64,000 nucleotides of DNA, from assembly GCF_003332825.1 (NCBI RefSeq), contig NZ_QIRF01000010.1, positions 85,738 through 149,737 of the forward strand, read 5' to 3'. Below the pieces are notes generated by a model. That model saw only the letters and a program-made list of their open reading frames with translations, was not told where the DNA came from and did no database searches. Both the position numbers and the translations under genes were made by a program. Positions 1 to 8,332 of this stretch are shown in pieces (positions within the stretch are counted from its first letter, which is position 1; each line of letters starts with the position of its first letter). The DNA is from Dyella sp. C9. GTDB lineage: Bacteria; Pseudomonadota; Gammaproteobacteria; Xanthomonadales; Rhodanobacteraceae.

Positions 1-262
1 CGCGACGGCGGCCGAAGCGGTCGACGATGGCGCCGGCGAATGGGGACAGCAGGGCCACGCACAGCGCCGGAAAAGTCAGCGCATTGGTGACCCAGGCCAG
101 CGTGTGCGGGTCGTCGCCGAAATGGTGGGCCATCGCCGGCACCGACGGTGCCAGCAACACCACGGCCATGGTCGAAAGCAGGCCGATCGCCACCAGCAGC
201 ACGCCCTGCAGCGGGCCGGGCTGGCGGACCTTCGAGGATGCGGCGTGAATGCTGGCTGTCAT
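1..262 (-). CDS. MFS transporter, N-terminal part (cut by window edge)
   Basis: The visible 87 codons start MTASIHAASS and hold a first transmembrane helix (about residues 20-42), a short loop, a second helix, and the conserved MFS loop motif between helices 2 and 3, seen as GAIVDRFGRRR. The rest of the gene lies outside the window. This family carries small molecules across the inner membrane by proton-coupled transport. The gene is last in a minus-strand run (VOC, SDR, amidohydrolase, FAH hydrolase), 60 nt after the hydrolase, so it probably moves the substrate or an intermediate of that pathway. Substrate and direction cannot be told from this fragment. Confidence 0.85.
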   Translation of the reverse strand, partial: MTASIHAASSKVRQPGPLQGVLLVAIGLLSTMAVVLLAPSVPAMAHHFGDDPHTLAWVTNALTFPALCVALLSPFAGAIVDRFGRRR

Positions 263-322
263 GTCGCTCTTGGCTGGCGGGAAGGGAGGTGGCTGCGGGT
301 GCTTGCGCGTGGGTGCCGCGGG

Positions 323-1357
323 CTAGCTTTCGGCGATGCAGCGATTGCGCTGCACGCCGAGGCCGGTGATGGTGCTTTCCATCACGTCGCCCGCGCGCAG
401 CAGGCGCCCGTGATGGATGCCGTTGCCGGCCGGCGAGCCGGTGGCGATCAGATCGCCGGGCTGCAGCTGCACGTGCGCGGAAATGAATTCGATCAGGCGT
501 GCGACGTCGAAGATCATGTCGGCGGTGGACTCGTCCTGCATCACCTGACCATTGAGACGCAGGGTGATCTGCAGGTCCTGCGGGTTGCCCACGAAGGCGG
601 CAGGCACCAGGTAGGGGCCCTGTGGCAGAAAGGTCGGCGTGCTCTTGCTCGCCATCCAGTCCATGCCCATCTGCGGGATGTCCGGGCGGTTGACCAGTTC
701 GCGGCTGGTGATGTCGTTCACCACCATGTAGCCAGCGACATGGTCCAGCGCCTGGGCCCGGCGCACGCGCCGCGTCGGCTTGCCGATCACCACGCCAAGC
801 TCCAGCTCCCAGTCGGGCTTCACCACGTCGTGCGGCAGCACCACGTTGTCGTACGGGCCGACGATGCTGCTGCGCGATTTGAAGAACACGAACGGCTTAC
901 CGTGCGCGGCGCGCTCGTCCATCATCCGGATGCCATGCGCGCGCAGCTCGTCGCGGCTCATGTGTTCGGTGCCGGGCTCGCCACCGCCGGCGAGGATGAT
1001 GTCGATCACATGCTTCTTGTAGTTCGCGCCCGAGCAGTAGATCGTGCCCGGATCGGGCAGCGGCGCATGCACGCCCAGCGCCGTGACCGGCACCCACGGC
1101 AGGTTCTCGTCCACGCCGGTGGCGCCCGGCGACGGCGCGATGGCGTCGCCCACCGCGGCGAGCGCGGCGTCCCAGTCCTGCAGCAGTTCGAACAAAGTCG
1201 CGCTGGCGGGCAGGCGATGGCCATGGCGACGCCAGCGCGGCTCCAGTGCATGGACGGATACCACGCGCTCGTCGACCACTACGCCCACGAAGGGCTGGGC
1301 GCCGGCGATGGAGAAACGTCCGAAGGAGAAACGCGAAGGCAGGGAGGCTGAAGGCAT
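323..1357 (-). CDS. Fumarylacetoacetate hydrolase (FAH) family protein
   Basis: This is a 344-aa protein of the FAH superfamily, Mg/Mn-dependent enzymes that hydrolyse, isomerise or decarboxylate beta-diketo acids in aromatic degradation. Seen: the family entry motif CSGANYKKHV near residues 108-117, the metal-ligand segment DWELELGVVIG (acidic residues near 184 and 186), VNDITSRE with the third acidic ligand near 215, and a C-terminal GDLIATGSPAG motif. Start MPSASLPSRF is chosen because an in-frame upstream extension to 1486 is Arg/Pro-rich and unlike the family. The ribosome site is weak. It follows the amidohydrolase gene after 150 nt. Inferred role: processing a ring-fission product. It is unlikely to be tyrosine-pathway FahA, because no homogentisate genes are nearby. 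Confidence 0.9.
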   Translation of the reverse strand: MPSASLPSRFSFGRFSIAGAQPFVGVVVDERVVSVHALEPRWRRHGHRLPASATLFELLQDWDAALAAVGDAIAPSPGATGVDENLPWVPVTALGVHAPLPDPGTIYCSGANYKKHVIDIILAGGGEPGTEHMSRDELRAHGIRMMDERAAHGKPFVFFKSRSSIVGPYDNVVLPHDVVKPDWELELGVVIGKPTRRVRRAQALDHVAGYMVVNDITSRELVNRPDIPQMGMDWMASKSTPTFLPQGPYLVPAAFVGNPQDLQITLRLNGQVMQDESTADMIFDVARLIEFISAHVQLQPGDLIATGSPAGNGIHHGRLLRAGDVMESTITGLGVQRNRCIAES

Positions 1358-1507
1358 CGGTGGTCTGCTGTCACAAGCGGAAAAGTGGCGGCTCTGGCAG
1401 CGCCTGAATCGAGTATGCGCAGCCGTGGCCGGAGTCGGGAAATGGATTGTCGGAATGCGGGCTATTGGCGTTGCCGATGGCTGCACTGCAACGCGCGCAG
1501 CGCATCG

Positions 1508-2611
1508 TCAGGCGTCCTGGTGCAGGCCCAGCAGGCGTGCCGCGTTGCCGCCGAGGATCTGCCGACGCCGGTCGGCATCGAGCCCGGGCACCTCGTCCAG
1601 CATCGCGTGGATGTCATAGGCACCCATGTCGAACGGATAGTCGGTGCCCACCACCAGCTGCGACGCGCCATAGCGCGCGATCAGGCCACGCAGCACCGAA
1701 GGGTCGGCCACCAGGGTGTCGAACCAGATCTGGCGCAGGTAGCTGCTGGGTGCGCGCGAGGCCTGACCCGCCTCGGGACGTACGCGGTACCCGTGGTCCG
1801 AGCGGCCGGGGTAGGACGGCAGGTAGCCGCCGCCGTGTGCGCCCAGGAGTTTCAGGCGCGGGTGCCGGTCAAGCACGCCGCTGAAGATGAGGTGGGACAG
1901 CGCGATGGTCGTTTCCAGCGGCTGTCCGATGATGTTGGAGAGGTACCACGGCTCCAGCCGTGAGCCCAGCGTGGTGCCGAACGGATGGATGAAGACCACG
2001 CAGTCCAGCGATTCGGCGCGTGCCCAGAACGGTGCGAAACGCGGGTCGCTGAGTTCCACGCCGGCCACGGCGCTGGAGATCTGCACGCCGCGAAAACCCA
2101 GTTCGCGCACCGCGTGATCGAGCTGGGCAGCGGCCAGCTCCGGATGCTGCAGGGCGACATTGGCGAAGCCGAGCATGCGCGAGGGATAGGCGGCGCACAG
2201 TGCGGCGATGCCCTCGTTCTGCACGCTGACTATGCGCCTGGCCAGTTCGGGATCGGCCCAGTAGTAATTCTGGCTGGGCGATGGGCCGATCACCTGCACG
2301 TCCACGCCCATGGCGTCCATGTCGGCCAGCCGCACGGACGGGTTGGTCATGCGCGGGAACGCCTGCGGCAACATCACCGTGCGGTTGTGTTCCCCCGAGA
2401 CACGGCCCTGGCCTGCGGCGAAGGCGGCCATTTCCTGCTGTTTGCCGGGATGGTCGGTGACCAGGTCCTCCACTGCCGGCACGAAGGCGTGGCAGTGCAC
2501 GTCGATGGTGGTGAGCGATGGATCGCGCCGGGCCACCGCGGTGCGGGCAAGCTCAGGGGCCGCGCATCCGTCCGCGCAGCCGTTGCCGCAGGTATGCAGT
2601 TGTATCGTCAT
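1508..2611 (-). CDS. Amidohydrolase family protein (ACMSD-like decarboxylase/hydrolase)
   Basis: A 367-aa protein of the amidohydrolase-2 group, which includes ACMSD, gamma-resorcylate decarboxylase and related metal-dependent decarboxylases. Seen: N-terminal HxH metal motif in TTIDVHCH (His39 and His41), later His ligands in VFIHPFG and LLGAHGGGYL, and the catalytic Asp in VVGTDYPFD. The start at 2611 has a good ribosome site (GGGAGGGGCAAC); a longer in-frame ATG at 2626 lacks one. An unusual Cys-spaced segment, CGNGCADGC, precedes the barrel (Cys8, Cys12, Cys16). It lies 24 nt downstream of the SDR gene, so the two are surely cotranscribed. Inferred role: decarboxylation or hydrolysis of a ring-cleavage intermediate. 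The exact substrate is unknown. Confidence 0.88.
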   Translation of the reverse strand: MTIQLHTCGNGCADGCAAPELARTAVARRDPSLTTIDVHCHAFVPAVEDLVTDHPGKQQEMAAFAAGQGRVSGEHNRTVMLPQAFPRMTNPSVRLADMDAMGVDVQVIGPSPSQNYYWADPELARRIVSVQNEGIAALCAAYPSRMLGFANVALQHPELAAAQLDHAVRELGFRGVQISSAVAGVELSDPRFAPFWARAESLDCVVFIHPFGTTLGSRLEPWYLSNIIGQPLETTIALSHLIFSGVLDRHPRLKLLGAHGGGYLPSYPGRSDHGYRVRPEAGQASRAPSSYLRQIWFDTLVADPSVLRGLIARYGASQLVVGTDYPFDMGAYDIHAMLDEVPGLDADRRRQILGGNAARLLGLHQDA

Positions 2612-2635
2612 GTTGCCCCTCCCCAAGAGCGTGAT

Positions 2636-3406
2636 TCACCAGGCGGTGGCGCCGCCGTCGATGTTGAAGTCCGCTCCGGTGACCCACGTCGACTCGTCGG
2701 AGGCGAGGTAGGTGGCACACCACGCGATGTCGTCGGGCGTGCCCAGGCGCTTGATCATCATCTTGCTGAGGACGTGTTCCTTGAAGCCGGGCTGGTCCAG
2801 CACCGGCCGGGTTGCGCCGGTGACCACCATCGCCGGTGCGATGCTGTTGGCGCGGATGCCGTGCGGCCCGCCTTCCATCGCCAGCTGCCGCGTCATGGCC
2901 ATCACGCCGCCCTTGCCGGCGCAATGCGCGACGGCGCCCGAACCTTCCAGCGCCACGTACGCGTTGGCGGACGAGAAGTTGATGATCGAGCCGCCCCCGC
3001 GGGCGATCATGTGCGGCCACACGGCCTTGCAGGCGAGGAACACCACGTCGAGCTCGCCGACCAGGGTTTTCTTCCACTGCGTTTCATAGTCCATCTCCTC
3101 GATCCAGGCGAACGCGCCGAAGGCGGCCGCATTGACCAGGATGTCCACACCCCCGTGCAGGGCCAGCGTGGTGTCGACCAGGCGCCGGACGTCGTCGGGG
3201 CGGCTGAGGTCGCAGGGGTGCAGGCTGTCGATGGCCAGCCCTTCGGCGCGTGCGCGCGACAGGGCCTCCTCGGCGTTGGCGGCGTCGAGGTCACAGGTGA
3301 CCACGCGGGCGCCATGGCGGGCGAACATCATGGCGCAGCCCTGGCCGATGCCGCTGCCAAAGCCGGTGACGATGGCGACCTTGCCTGCAAGGCGGTTGGA
3401 AAGCAT
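2636..3406 (-). CDS. SDR family oxidoreductase with His in place of the catalytic Tyr
   Basis: A 256-aa classical short-chain dehydrogenase. Seen: Rossmann motif TGFGSGIG near the N-terminus, NAAAFG, a Ser pair in NFSSANAY, and a C-terminal TGADFNIDGG. The expected YxxxK is read here as HCAGK, so the catalytic Tyr is replaced by His, and Ser-to-His spacing is about two residues longer than usual. Start MLSNRLAGKV at 3406 has the ribosome site GAGAGGATTC; an upstream in-frame ATG at 3457 has none. It sits between the VOC and amidohydrolase genes, 24 nt before the latter. By context it oxidises or reduces an alicyclic or diol intermediate. Activity with the altered site is uncertain. Confidence 0.9.
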   Translation of the reverse strand: MLSNRLAGKVAIVTGFGSGIGQGCAMMFARHGARVVTCDLDAANAEEALSRARAEGLAIDSLHPCDLSRPDDVRRLVDTTLALHGGVDILVNAAAFGAFAWIEEMDYETQWKKTLVGELDVVFLACKAVWPHMIARGGGSIINFSSANAYVALEGSGAVAHCAGKGGVMAMTRQLAMEGGPHGIRANSIAPAMVVTGATRPVLDQPGFKEHVLSKMMIKRLGTPDDIAWCATYLASDESTWVTGADFNIDGGATAW

Positions 3407-3470
3407 GGGTGAATCCTCTCTCGACCGGCCGGGCCGGCGGGTGATGTACGGCGGCAATGCGCGGGCAGGG

Positions 3471-3944
3471 TCAGTCGACCCACATCTCGGGCGCTTCGAC
3501 GAACTCCAGCAGGTTGCCGGCGTTGTCGCGGATGAAGATGTTGGCGCCGAAGCTGGCGCGCATCACGAATACGATGTCGGCACCGCGTGCGCGCAGCTCG
3601 GCAGCCATCGGCTCGACGTCGCGCACCGCAAAGGCGACATGCTTGTTTCCGTGCGTATGCACATCGCGGTCGGGATGGCGGCGATCTTCTGGCAGCGGGG
3701 CTGCCCCTGGCACCTCGAACAATTCCAGCCGCAGCTCGCCGCGCCGCAGCATCGCCACGCGGGCGGGGATCTTGTCGATATCGAAGCGCTTCTCCACTTC
3801 GAAACCCAGCATGTCGCGGTACCAGGCGATGGATGCCTCGATGTCGGGCACGCTGATGCCGCCGTGATGGTGCTTCAGTGCTACCCGGTCGGTTGCGCCG
3901 GCATCCGTTCCGGCGGGTGTTGCTGGTGATACTGCCTTGGTCAT
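3471..3944 (-). CDS. VOC family (glyoxalase/dioxygenase superfamily) protein
   Basis: A 157-aa single vicinal-oxygen-chelate protein with the paired beta-alpha-beta-beta-beta modules typical of glyoxalase I-like folds. Seen: HHGGISVPDIEASIAWYRDM (first metal His region), LRLELFEVPG with a candidate Glu ligand, KHVAFAVRDV with a second His, and NLLEFVE with a C-terminal Glu. Start MTKAVSPATP at 3944 has the ribosome site GGGGGAGCGC; the longer form from 3977 looks non-coding at its N-terminus. It is the first gene of the minus-strand catabolic run, 64 nt before the SDR, and its promoter must lie in the shared region up to 4394. Possible roles are isomerase, epimerase or small extradiol-type enzyme; the sequence alone does not decide. 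Confidence 0.85.
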   Translation of the reverse strand: MTKAVSPATPAGTDAGATDRVALKHHHGGISVPDIEASIAWYRDMLGFEVEKRFDIDKIPARVAMLRRGELRLELFEVPGAAPLPEDRRHPDRDVHTHGNKHVAFAVRDVEPMAAELRARGADIVFVMRASFGANIFIRDNAGNLLEFVEAPEMWVD

Positions 3945-4394
3945 GCGCTCCCCCGCGCTGGTACAGGTCGCCGGCATGGATCGCCCGACGGATGTCCCGG
4001 CATGGTAGCCAATCGTCCCGACGCTTATGCATGGCGTGTCGTGATCGCCCGCATGAAGAACGCTGATAGCGGGGCCGACGAGCTGGAAACGGCTGGCAAG
4101 GCGTGACGATGACGAGGCCGCTTTTGCCGCTGAACCCGCATCACGTCGCGCATCGTCAACGTGATGCGTCGCATCAATTTTTCCAGCGGATGACGCGCAT
4201 CGGAATTACCAATTTCTCAATGTTTTCGCCACACACCTAAGATCCGGGCGGTGTTCGACATCGGGGGCTGTCCTGACGAGGGACGGGACAGCCTGGAATC
4301 AAAAAAAATCCATGGCCTGCCCTGAGTTCGCCCGCACCGACTGGGTCGAATCGAAGTGTCGGGAGCCGGCCGCAAGTCATTGGGGGAGGAAGCA
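3945..4394. other. Divergent intergenic control region of the catabolic island
   Basis: This 450-nt gap separates the divergent VOC-SDR operon and the TonB receptor operon and must hold both promoters. It contains a perfect 15-bp palindrome (4162-4176), a locally AT-richer stretch (about 4180-4240), and an 8-bp inverted repeat GGCTGTCC/GGACAGCC at 4266-4293 in the receptor leader. No convincing ORF or RNA gene was seen, and no regulator gene lies within the visible island. Confidence 0.6.
4162..4176. promoter_or_regulatory. Perfect palindrome, candidate operator
   Basis: The sequence TGATGCG-T-CGCATCA is a perfect 7+1+7 palindrome, midway between two divergent operons of one apparent pathway. 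Size and symmetry suit a dimeric repressor or activator (for example MarR, GntR or TetR type). This is inferred from position and symmetry; the binding protein is unknown. Confidence 0.4.
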
Positions 4395-6830
4395 ATGAAA
4401 GTAAAGGGTTCACCGACGCTCGCCATGTGCATACTCGCCGCGCTTGCCGCGACGGCCAGCCAGCCGGCGATCGCGCAAACGGGCAGTACCGATGCCGCCC
4501 AGCCGGAACAGGCGCAAGCCGCGCCGGCCGGCCAGGACGCCAAGAACGACAAGCGCCCGTCGACCGACAACATCAAGAACCTGTCCCAGGTGACGGTCAC
4601 CGCCCAGAAGCGCAGCGAGAACATCGAGTCCGCGCCGGTGTCGGTGTCGGTGGTTTCGGCCGACACGCTGGCGCAGAAGAACATTTCAAACGCCGCCGAT
4701 CTCAACAACGTGGTGCCGTCGGTCAACATCAACGACACCATGAACGGTCGAACGCCGCTGTCGATCCGCGGCATCTCCACCGTCAGCAACGAGGCGGCCG
4801 TCGGCATCGAGTCCGGCGTGGCGATGATGATCGACGGCGTGCCGGTGCCCTCGGACTCGGTGGCGGCCAATGACCTGCAGGACGTCGAGCGCGTCGAGGT
4901 GCTGACCGGCCCGCAGTCCACCCTGGGCGGCCGTGCCGCCTCGGCTGGCGTGATCAACGTGGTCACCCGCTCGCCGACCGATTTCTGGACCGGCGGCGCC
5001 AGCACCACGGTCACCAACGACGGCGAAAAGCGTTTCCAGGGCTATATCTCCGGCCCGCTCAGCAAGGTGCTGGACTTCAGCCTGGCGACCTGGGGCGGTC
5101 ATACCGATTACCCGATCTTCAACACGGCGACCGGGCAGGCCACGCGTACCAGCAAGTTCGGCGGCCGCGGCAAGCTGGAGTTCAAGCCGACCGACAACTT
5201 CGACGCCACCCTGGCCCTGCGCGCATCCAAGCAGAACACCAGCGGCTCGAACTGGGTGTACAGCTATGTGACGCCCGGCGCCAACCTGTTTCCCTATGTC
5301 AACGGCGTGGGCGCGACGCAGGCCCAGAGCTTCCCGGGCATCCAGCTGGGCGCGGACAACCGCGACTACAACACGGCGCCGCAGCTGTACTCCGATGCGC
5401 GCGACCGGCAGGCCACGCTGACCATGAACTACACGTTCGCCAACGGCAACGTGCTCACCTCGACCACCGATTTCCAGAGCGAAAAGCTGACCAACGTCCA
5501 GCCGAACTTCCTGACGGCGACGTATTTCTGGAACGACATCATCGGCGTGCCCTATGGCACGCCCAGCCCGCCGGCGTTCTACAACTGGCAGCAGGTGCAC
5601 CTGGACATGAACCAGAGCACCGAGGAAATCAAGCTGGTGTCGCCGGCCGACGAAACCTTCAGCTACGTCACCGGCGTGTTCTTCTCGCGCAGCGACGTGA
5701 CCGGTACCACCACGCGCTACTTCCTGCCCAACCTGTACCTGTCCACCGCCGAGTCGATCACCAGCACCTACGACTGGTACGGTCGCGGCACCTGGAAGTT
5801 CAGCGATTCCACCTCGCTGATCGCCGGCCTGCGCTACAACCGCGACAAGATCGCCTACGACATCAACCAGACCGCCTACAGCAGCTCCGGTCCCTACATC
5901 AGCGATGCGGCCAACTGGTCCTCGGCGGTGGTGGGCGACCTGACCCTGCAGCAGAAGCTCGACGAATCGTCGATGCTGTACTTCACCTACTCGCGTGGCT
6001 ACAAGCCCAAGGCGTACAACACGGCGCAGCAGCTGACTTCGTCCGACCCGCTGACGCCGGTGAAGCAGGAGCACATCAACAGCTTCGAGCTCGGCAGCAA
6101 GGGCGTGTACTTCGACAACAAGCTGGTGGTCAACGCGGCGCTGTACTACACCAAGTACCAGAACTACCAGGTGCAGGAGTACGCCGCGACCAGCTACGGC
6201 CCGGTGCTGCACCTGGACAACGCCGGTGGCGCCAAGACGCAGGGCTTCGAGCTAACCACGCAATACAGCATCACGCCGATGACGCGGCTGGACTTCAACA
6301 TGGCGTACACCGACGCCAAGTTCACCTCGTACAAGAACGCAACCTGCTACTCGACGCAGACCGCGGCCGAGGGCTGCACCACCACCTACGTGGGCGGTAC
6401 CGCGGTGCAGGTACAGGATGTGTCCGGCGACACCATGCCGCTGGCACCCAAGTTCAAGGCCACGCTGGGCGCGCAGCACCGCATTCCCTTCAGCAACGGC
6501 TACGACCTGACCCTGGCGGGCGACTACGCCTATCGCACCAAGCAGCAGTTCCTGCCCGACCAGAACCCGATGACCCAGATGGGTGCGTTCGGTCTGCTGA
6601 ACCTGTCGACCACGCTCACCAAGCATGGCGAATCGGCCGACTACTCGGTGTCGCTGTTCGTCAACAACGTGACCAACAAGAACTACTACACCGACATGAC
6701 CGACTGGTGGGCCGGCCTGTGGGCCATCCCCAACGCGGGGGGCGGTTTCACCCCGGCCAATGCGGTGATCGTGCAGCGTGCACGCGATTCGCAGCGCTAT
6801 TTCGGCCTGCGCCTCAACGTGAACTTCTGA
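4395..6830 (+). CDS. TonB-dependent receptor of the catabolic island
   Basis: An 811-aa outer-membrane active transporter. Seen: signal peptide (about residues 1-28, ending PAIAQ), a short spacer, a TonB-box-like VTVTAQKR, a plug domain (about 70-190, with LSIRGIS and VERVEVLTGPQSTLGG), a 22-strand-type barrel rich in aromatic-alternating strands, and a C-terminal strand ending in Phe (LRLNVNF). Start at 4395 has an excellent ribosome site (GGGGGAGGAAGC); an in-frame ATG at 4356 does not. It belongs to the large proteobacterial receptor class often found beside aromatic or glycan catabolic genes. It is first in the plus-strand run with a dioxygenase-like, Rieske and monooxygenase gene, so it probably imports the pathway substrate. 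The ligand is unknown. Confidence 0.93.
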   Translation: MKVKGSPTLAMCILAALAATASQPAIAQTGSTDAAQPEQAQAAPAGQDAKNDKRPSTDNIKNLSQVTVTAQKRSENIESAPVSVSVVSADTLAQKNISNAADLNNVVPSVNINDTMNGRTPLSIRGISTVSNEAAVGIESGVAMMIDGVPVPSDSVAANDLQDVERVEVLTGPQSTLGGRAASAGVINVVTRSPTDFWTGGASTTVTNDGEKRFQGYISGPLSKVLDFSLATWGGHTDYPIFNTATGQATRTSKFGGRGKLEFKPTDNFDATLALRASKQNTSGSNWVYSYVTPGANLFPYVNGVGATQAQSFPGIQLGADNRDYNTAPQLYSDARDRQATLTMNYTFANGNVLTSTTDFQSEKLTNVQPNFLTATYFWNDIIGVPYGTPSPPAFYNWQQVHLDMNQSTEEIKLVSPADETFSYVTGVFFSRSDVTGTTTRYFLPNLYLSTAESITSTYDWYGRGTWKFSDSTSLIAGLRYNRDKIAYDINQTAYSSSGPYISDAANWSSAVVGDLTLQQKLDESSMLYFTYSRGYKPKAYNTAQQLTSSDPLTPVKQEHINSFELGSKGVYFDNKLVVNAALYYTKYQNYQVQEYAATSYGPVLHLDNAGGAKTQGFELTTQYSITPMTRLDFNMAYTDAKFTSYKNATCYSTQTAAEGCTTTYVGGTAVQVQDVSGDTMPLAPKFKATLGAQHRIPFSNGYDLTLAGDYAYRTKQQFLPDQNPMTQMGAFGLLNLSTTLTKHGESADYSVSLFVNNVTNKNYYTDMTDWWAGLWAIPNAGGGFTPANAVIVQRARDSQRYFGLRLNVNF

Positions 6831-6972
6831 GCGGACAGATCGGCTTTACCGCTGGGCGGCCCGGCGCCGGGATAGTGGATGTAGGCGTCGGGCCCTCTTG
6901 ACCGTTGGTGGTGTGACTACCCCGCTGGCAAGATCGGGCGGGTGGCTTTCCAAAGACGTTGGAGTGTGCTGG

Positions 6973-7905
6973 GTGAATATCGTTGGACTGGACTCACTGG
7001 TGTTTGGCGTCGATGACCTGGACGCGTCGATCCGTTGCCTGGCCGACTATGGCCTGACCTGCGTGGAACGCACGCCTTCGGGTGCCGTGTTCGAGGCGCT
7101 CGATGGCACCTCCGCGGTGGTGCGGCATGCATCGGACGGCGGGCTCGCCGAGGCGTTTGCGCCGTCGCCGAACATCCGCGAGACGATCTACGGCGTAGCG
7201 GACCAGGCCACGCTCGAGCAGATCGGCGCGGAACTGGGCAAGGATCGGCCGGTCACGCTGGGCAGCGACGGCGTGCTGCGCTGCAAGGACGACTCGGGCA
7301 TCCCGATCGGCTTTCGCGTCACCTGCCGGCGGCCCATCGATGCGCCGCCGGTGCTGATCAACGTGCCGGGAATGAAGCCGCAGCGTCCGGTGAACCAGGT
7401 GGCCGCGGACCCCGCCATGGTGTGCACGCCGCGCTCGCTTTCCCATGTGGTGTTCTTCGTGCCCGACGTGGCCAAGGCCGAGCGCTTCTACACCGAACGC
7501 CTCGGCTTCCGGGTGACCGACCGCTTTACCAATGCCGGACCGTTCCTGCGCCCGGCCGGCACGCTGGAGCACCACTGCCTGTTCCTGATCCAGGCACCGG
7601 CGCACATGTTCGGCCTCAACCACTTCACCTTCCACATGGCCGACGCCAACGAGCTGATGCTGGCCGGCTGGCGCTTCCAGAACAAGGGCTGGAAGGGGTT
7701 CTGGGGTCCGGGGCGGCACATCATGGGCTCCAACTATTTCTGGTATTTCAACAGTCCGTTCGGCGGCGCCATCGAGTTCGACGCCGACATGGACCTGCAC
7801 GACGACACCTGGGTACCGCGCGCGGTGGACGCGAACGCGGAAACCTCGCAGACCTTCCTGTTCGACTACCGCCCGCTGTGGTCGCCCGGCGGCAAGGATC
7901 ACTAG
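6973..7905 (+). CDS. Two-domain VOC protein, probable extradiol-type dioxygenase
   Basis: A 310-aa protein with two VOC modules. The N-terminal module (about 1-140) starts NIVGLDSLVFGVDDL and lacks clear metal ligands. The C-terminal module carries LSHVVFFVPDV, NHFTFHMAD and AIEFDADMD, giving two His and one Glu in the spacing of the Fe(II) triad of type I extradiol dioxygenases. GTG at 6973 is chosen because GGAG lies about 8 nt upstream and the protein then begins exactly at the fold; an in-frame ATG at 6898 adds 25 atypical residues. The stop is 8 nt before the Rieske gene. Inferred role: ring cleavage of a catechol-like intermediate made by the monooxygenase downstream. Confidence 0.85.
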   Translation: MNIVGLDSLVFGVDDLDASIRCLADYGLTCVERTPSGAVFEALDGTSAVVRHASDGGLAEAFAPSPNIRETIYGVADQATLEQIGAELGKDRPVTLGSDGVLRCKDDSGIPIGFRVTCRRPIDAPPVLINVPGMKPQRPVNQVAADPAMVCTPRSLSHVVFFVPDVAKAERFYTERLGFRVTDRFTNAGPFLRPAGTLEHHCLFLIQAPAHMFGLNHFTFHMADANELMLAGWRFQNKGWKGFWGPGRHIMGSNYFWYFNSPFGGAIEFDADMDLHDDTWVPRAVDANAETSQTFLFDYRPLWSPGGKDH

Positions 7906-7913
7906 GCGGGACC

Positions 7914-8330
7914 ATGGCCGGCGCGAACGAATCTTGCACCGACGCGCCCGAGGCCTACCGCCCGCTGTGCGGACTCGACGAGCTGCCCGATGGCGGCGCA
8001 CGCGGGTTCTGCAGCAGCGGGCAGGGCAGCGACGATTTCTTTGTGGTGCGTCGTGGCGATACCGTGGTTGGCTATCGCAACTGCTGTCCGCACAATGGCG
8101 TGGCACTGGAGTACCGCAAGGACATGTTCCTCAATGCCGCCGGCACGGACATCGTCTGTTATGCGCACGGGGCGCACTTCGACGTCGCGACGGGCTACTG
8201 CACGTACGGCCCCTGCGCCGGGGAGTCACTTGAGGCATTGCCGATACGGATCGAGCAGGGGCGGGTGATGATCCCGCGAACGATTGCATGGGGCAGCGGG
8301 GGCTGCCCGGGTAACAAGGGGTGGAGTTGA
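7914..8330 (+). CDS. Small Rieske [2Fe-2S] protein
   Basis: A 138-aa protein with one Rieske domain. Seen: the cluster motifs CPH (within NCCPHNG) and CYAH (within IVCYAHGAHFD), matching C-x-H and C-x-x-H with the usual spacing. Extra Cys residues in GYCTYGPC are unusual. The protein lacks an oxygenase catalytic domain, so it resembles a ferredoxin component or Rieske accessory protein. It starts 8 nt after the VOC stop, and the next gene's ATG follows its stop codon by 2 nt, so the three are translationally packed. It may pass electrons to an oxygenase of the pathway. No ferredoxin reductase is visible in the window. Confidence 0.88.
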   Translation: MAGANESCTDAPEAYRPLCGLDELPDGGARGFCSSGQGSDDFFVVRRGDTVVGYRNCCPHNGVALEYRKDMFLNAAGTDIVCYAHGAHFDVATGYCTYGPCAGESLEALPIRIEQGRVMIPRTIAWGSGGCPGNKGWS

Positions 8331-8332
8331 CG

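Noticed and set aside
323..1357. Homogentisate/tyrosine pathway FahA
   Set aside because: No hmgA, maiA or hpd gene adjoins, and neighbours fit a different aromatic route.
4266..4293. Riboswitch or terminator from the 8-bp inverted repeat in the TonB receptor leader
   Set aside because: The stem is short, the loop is 12 nt, and the following A-run is on the wrong strand for an intrinsic terminator; no riboswitch core was seen.
6860..6871. CCCGGCGCCGGG palindrome as a terminator between the receptor and VOC genes
   Set aside because: It has no loop and no U-run, and 12-bp G/C palindromes are common by chance at this GC content.
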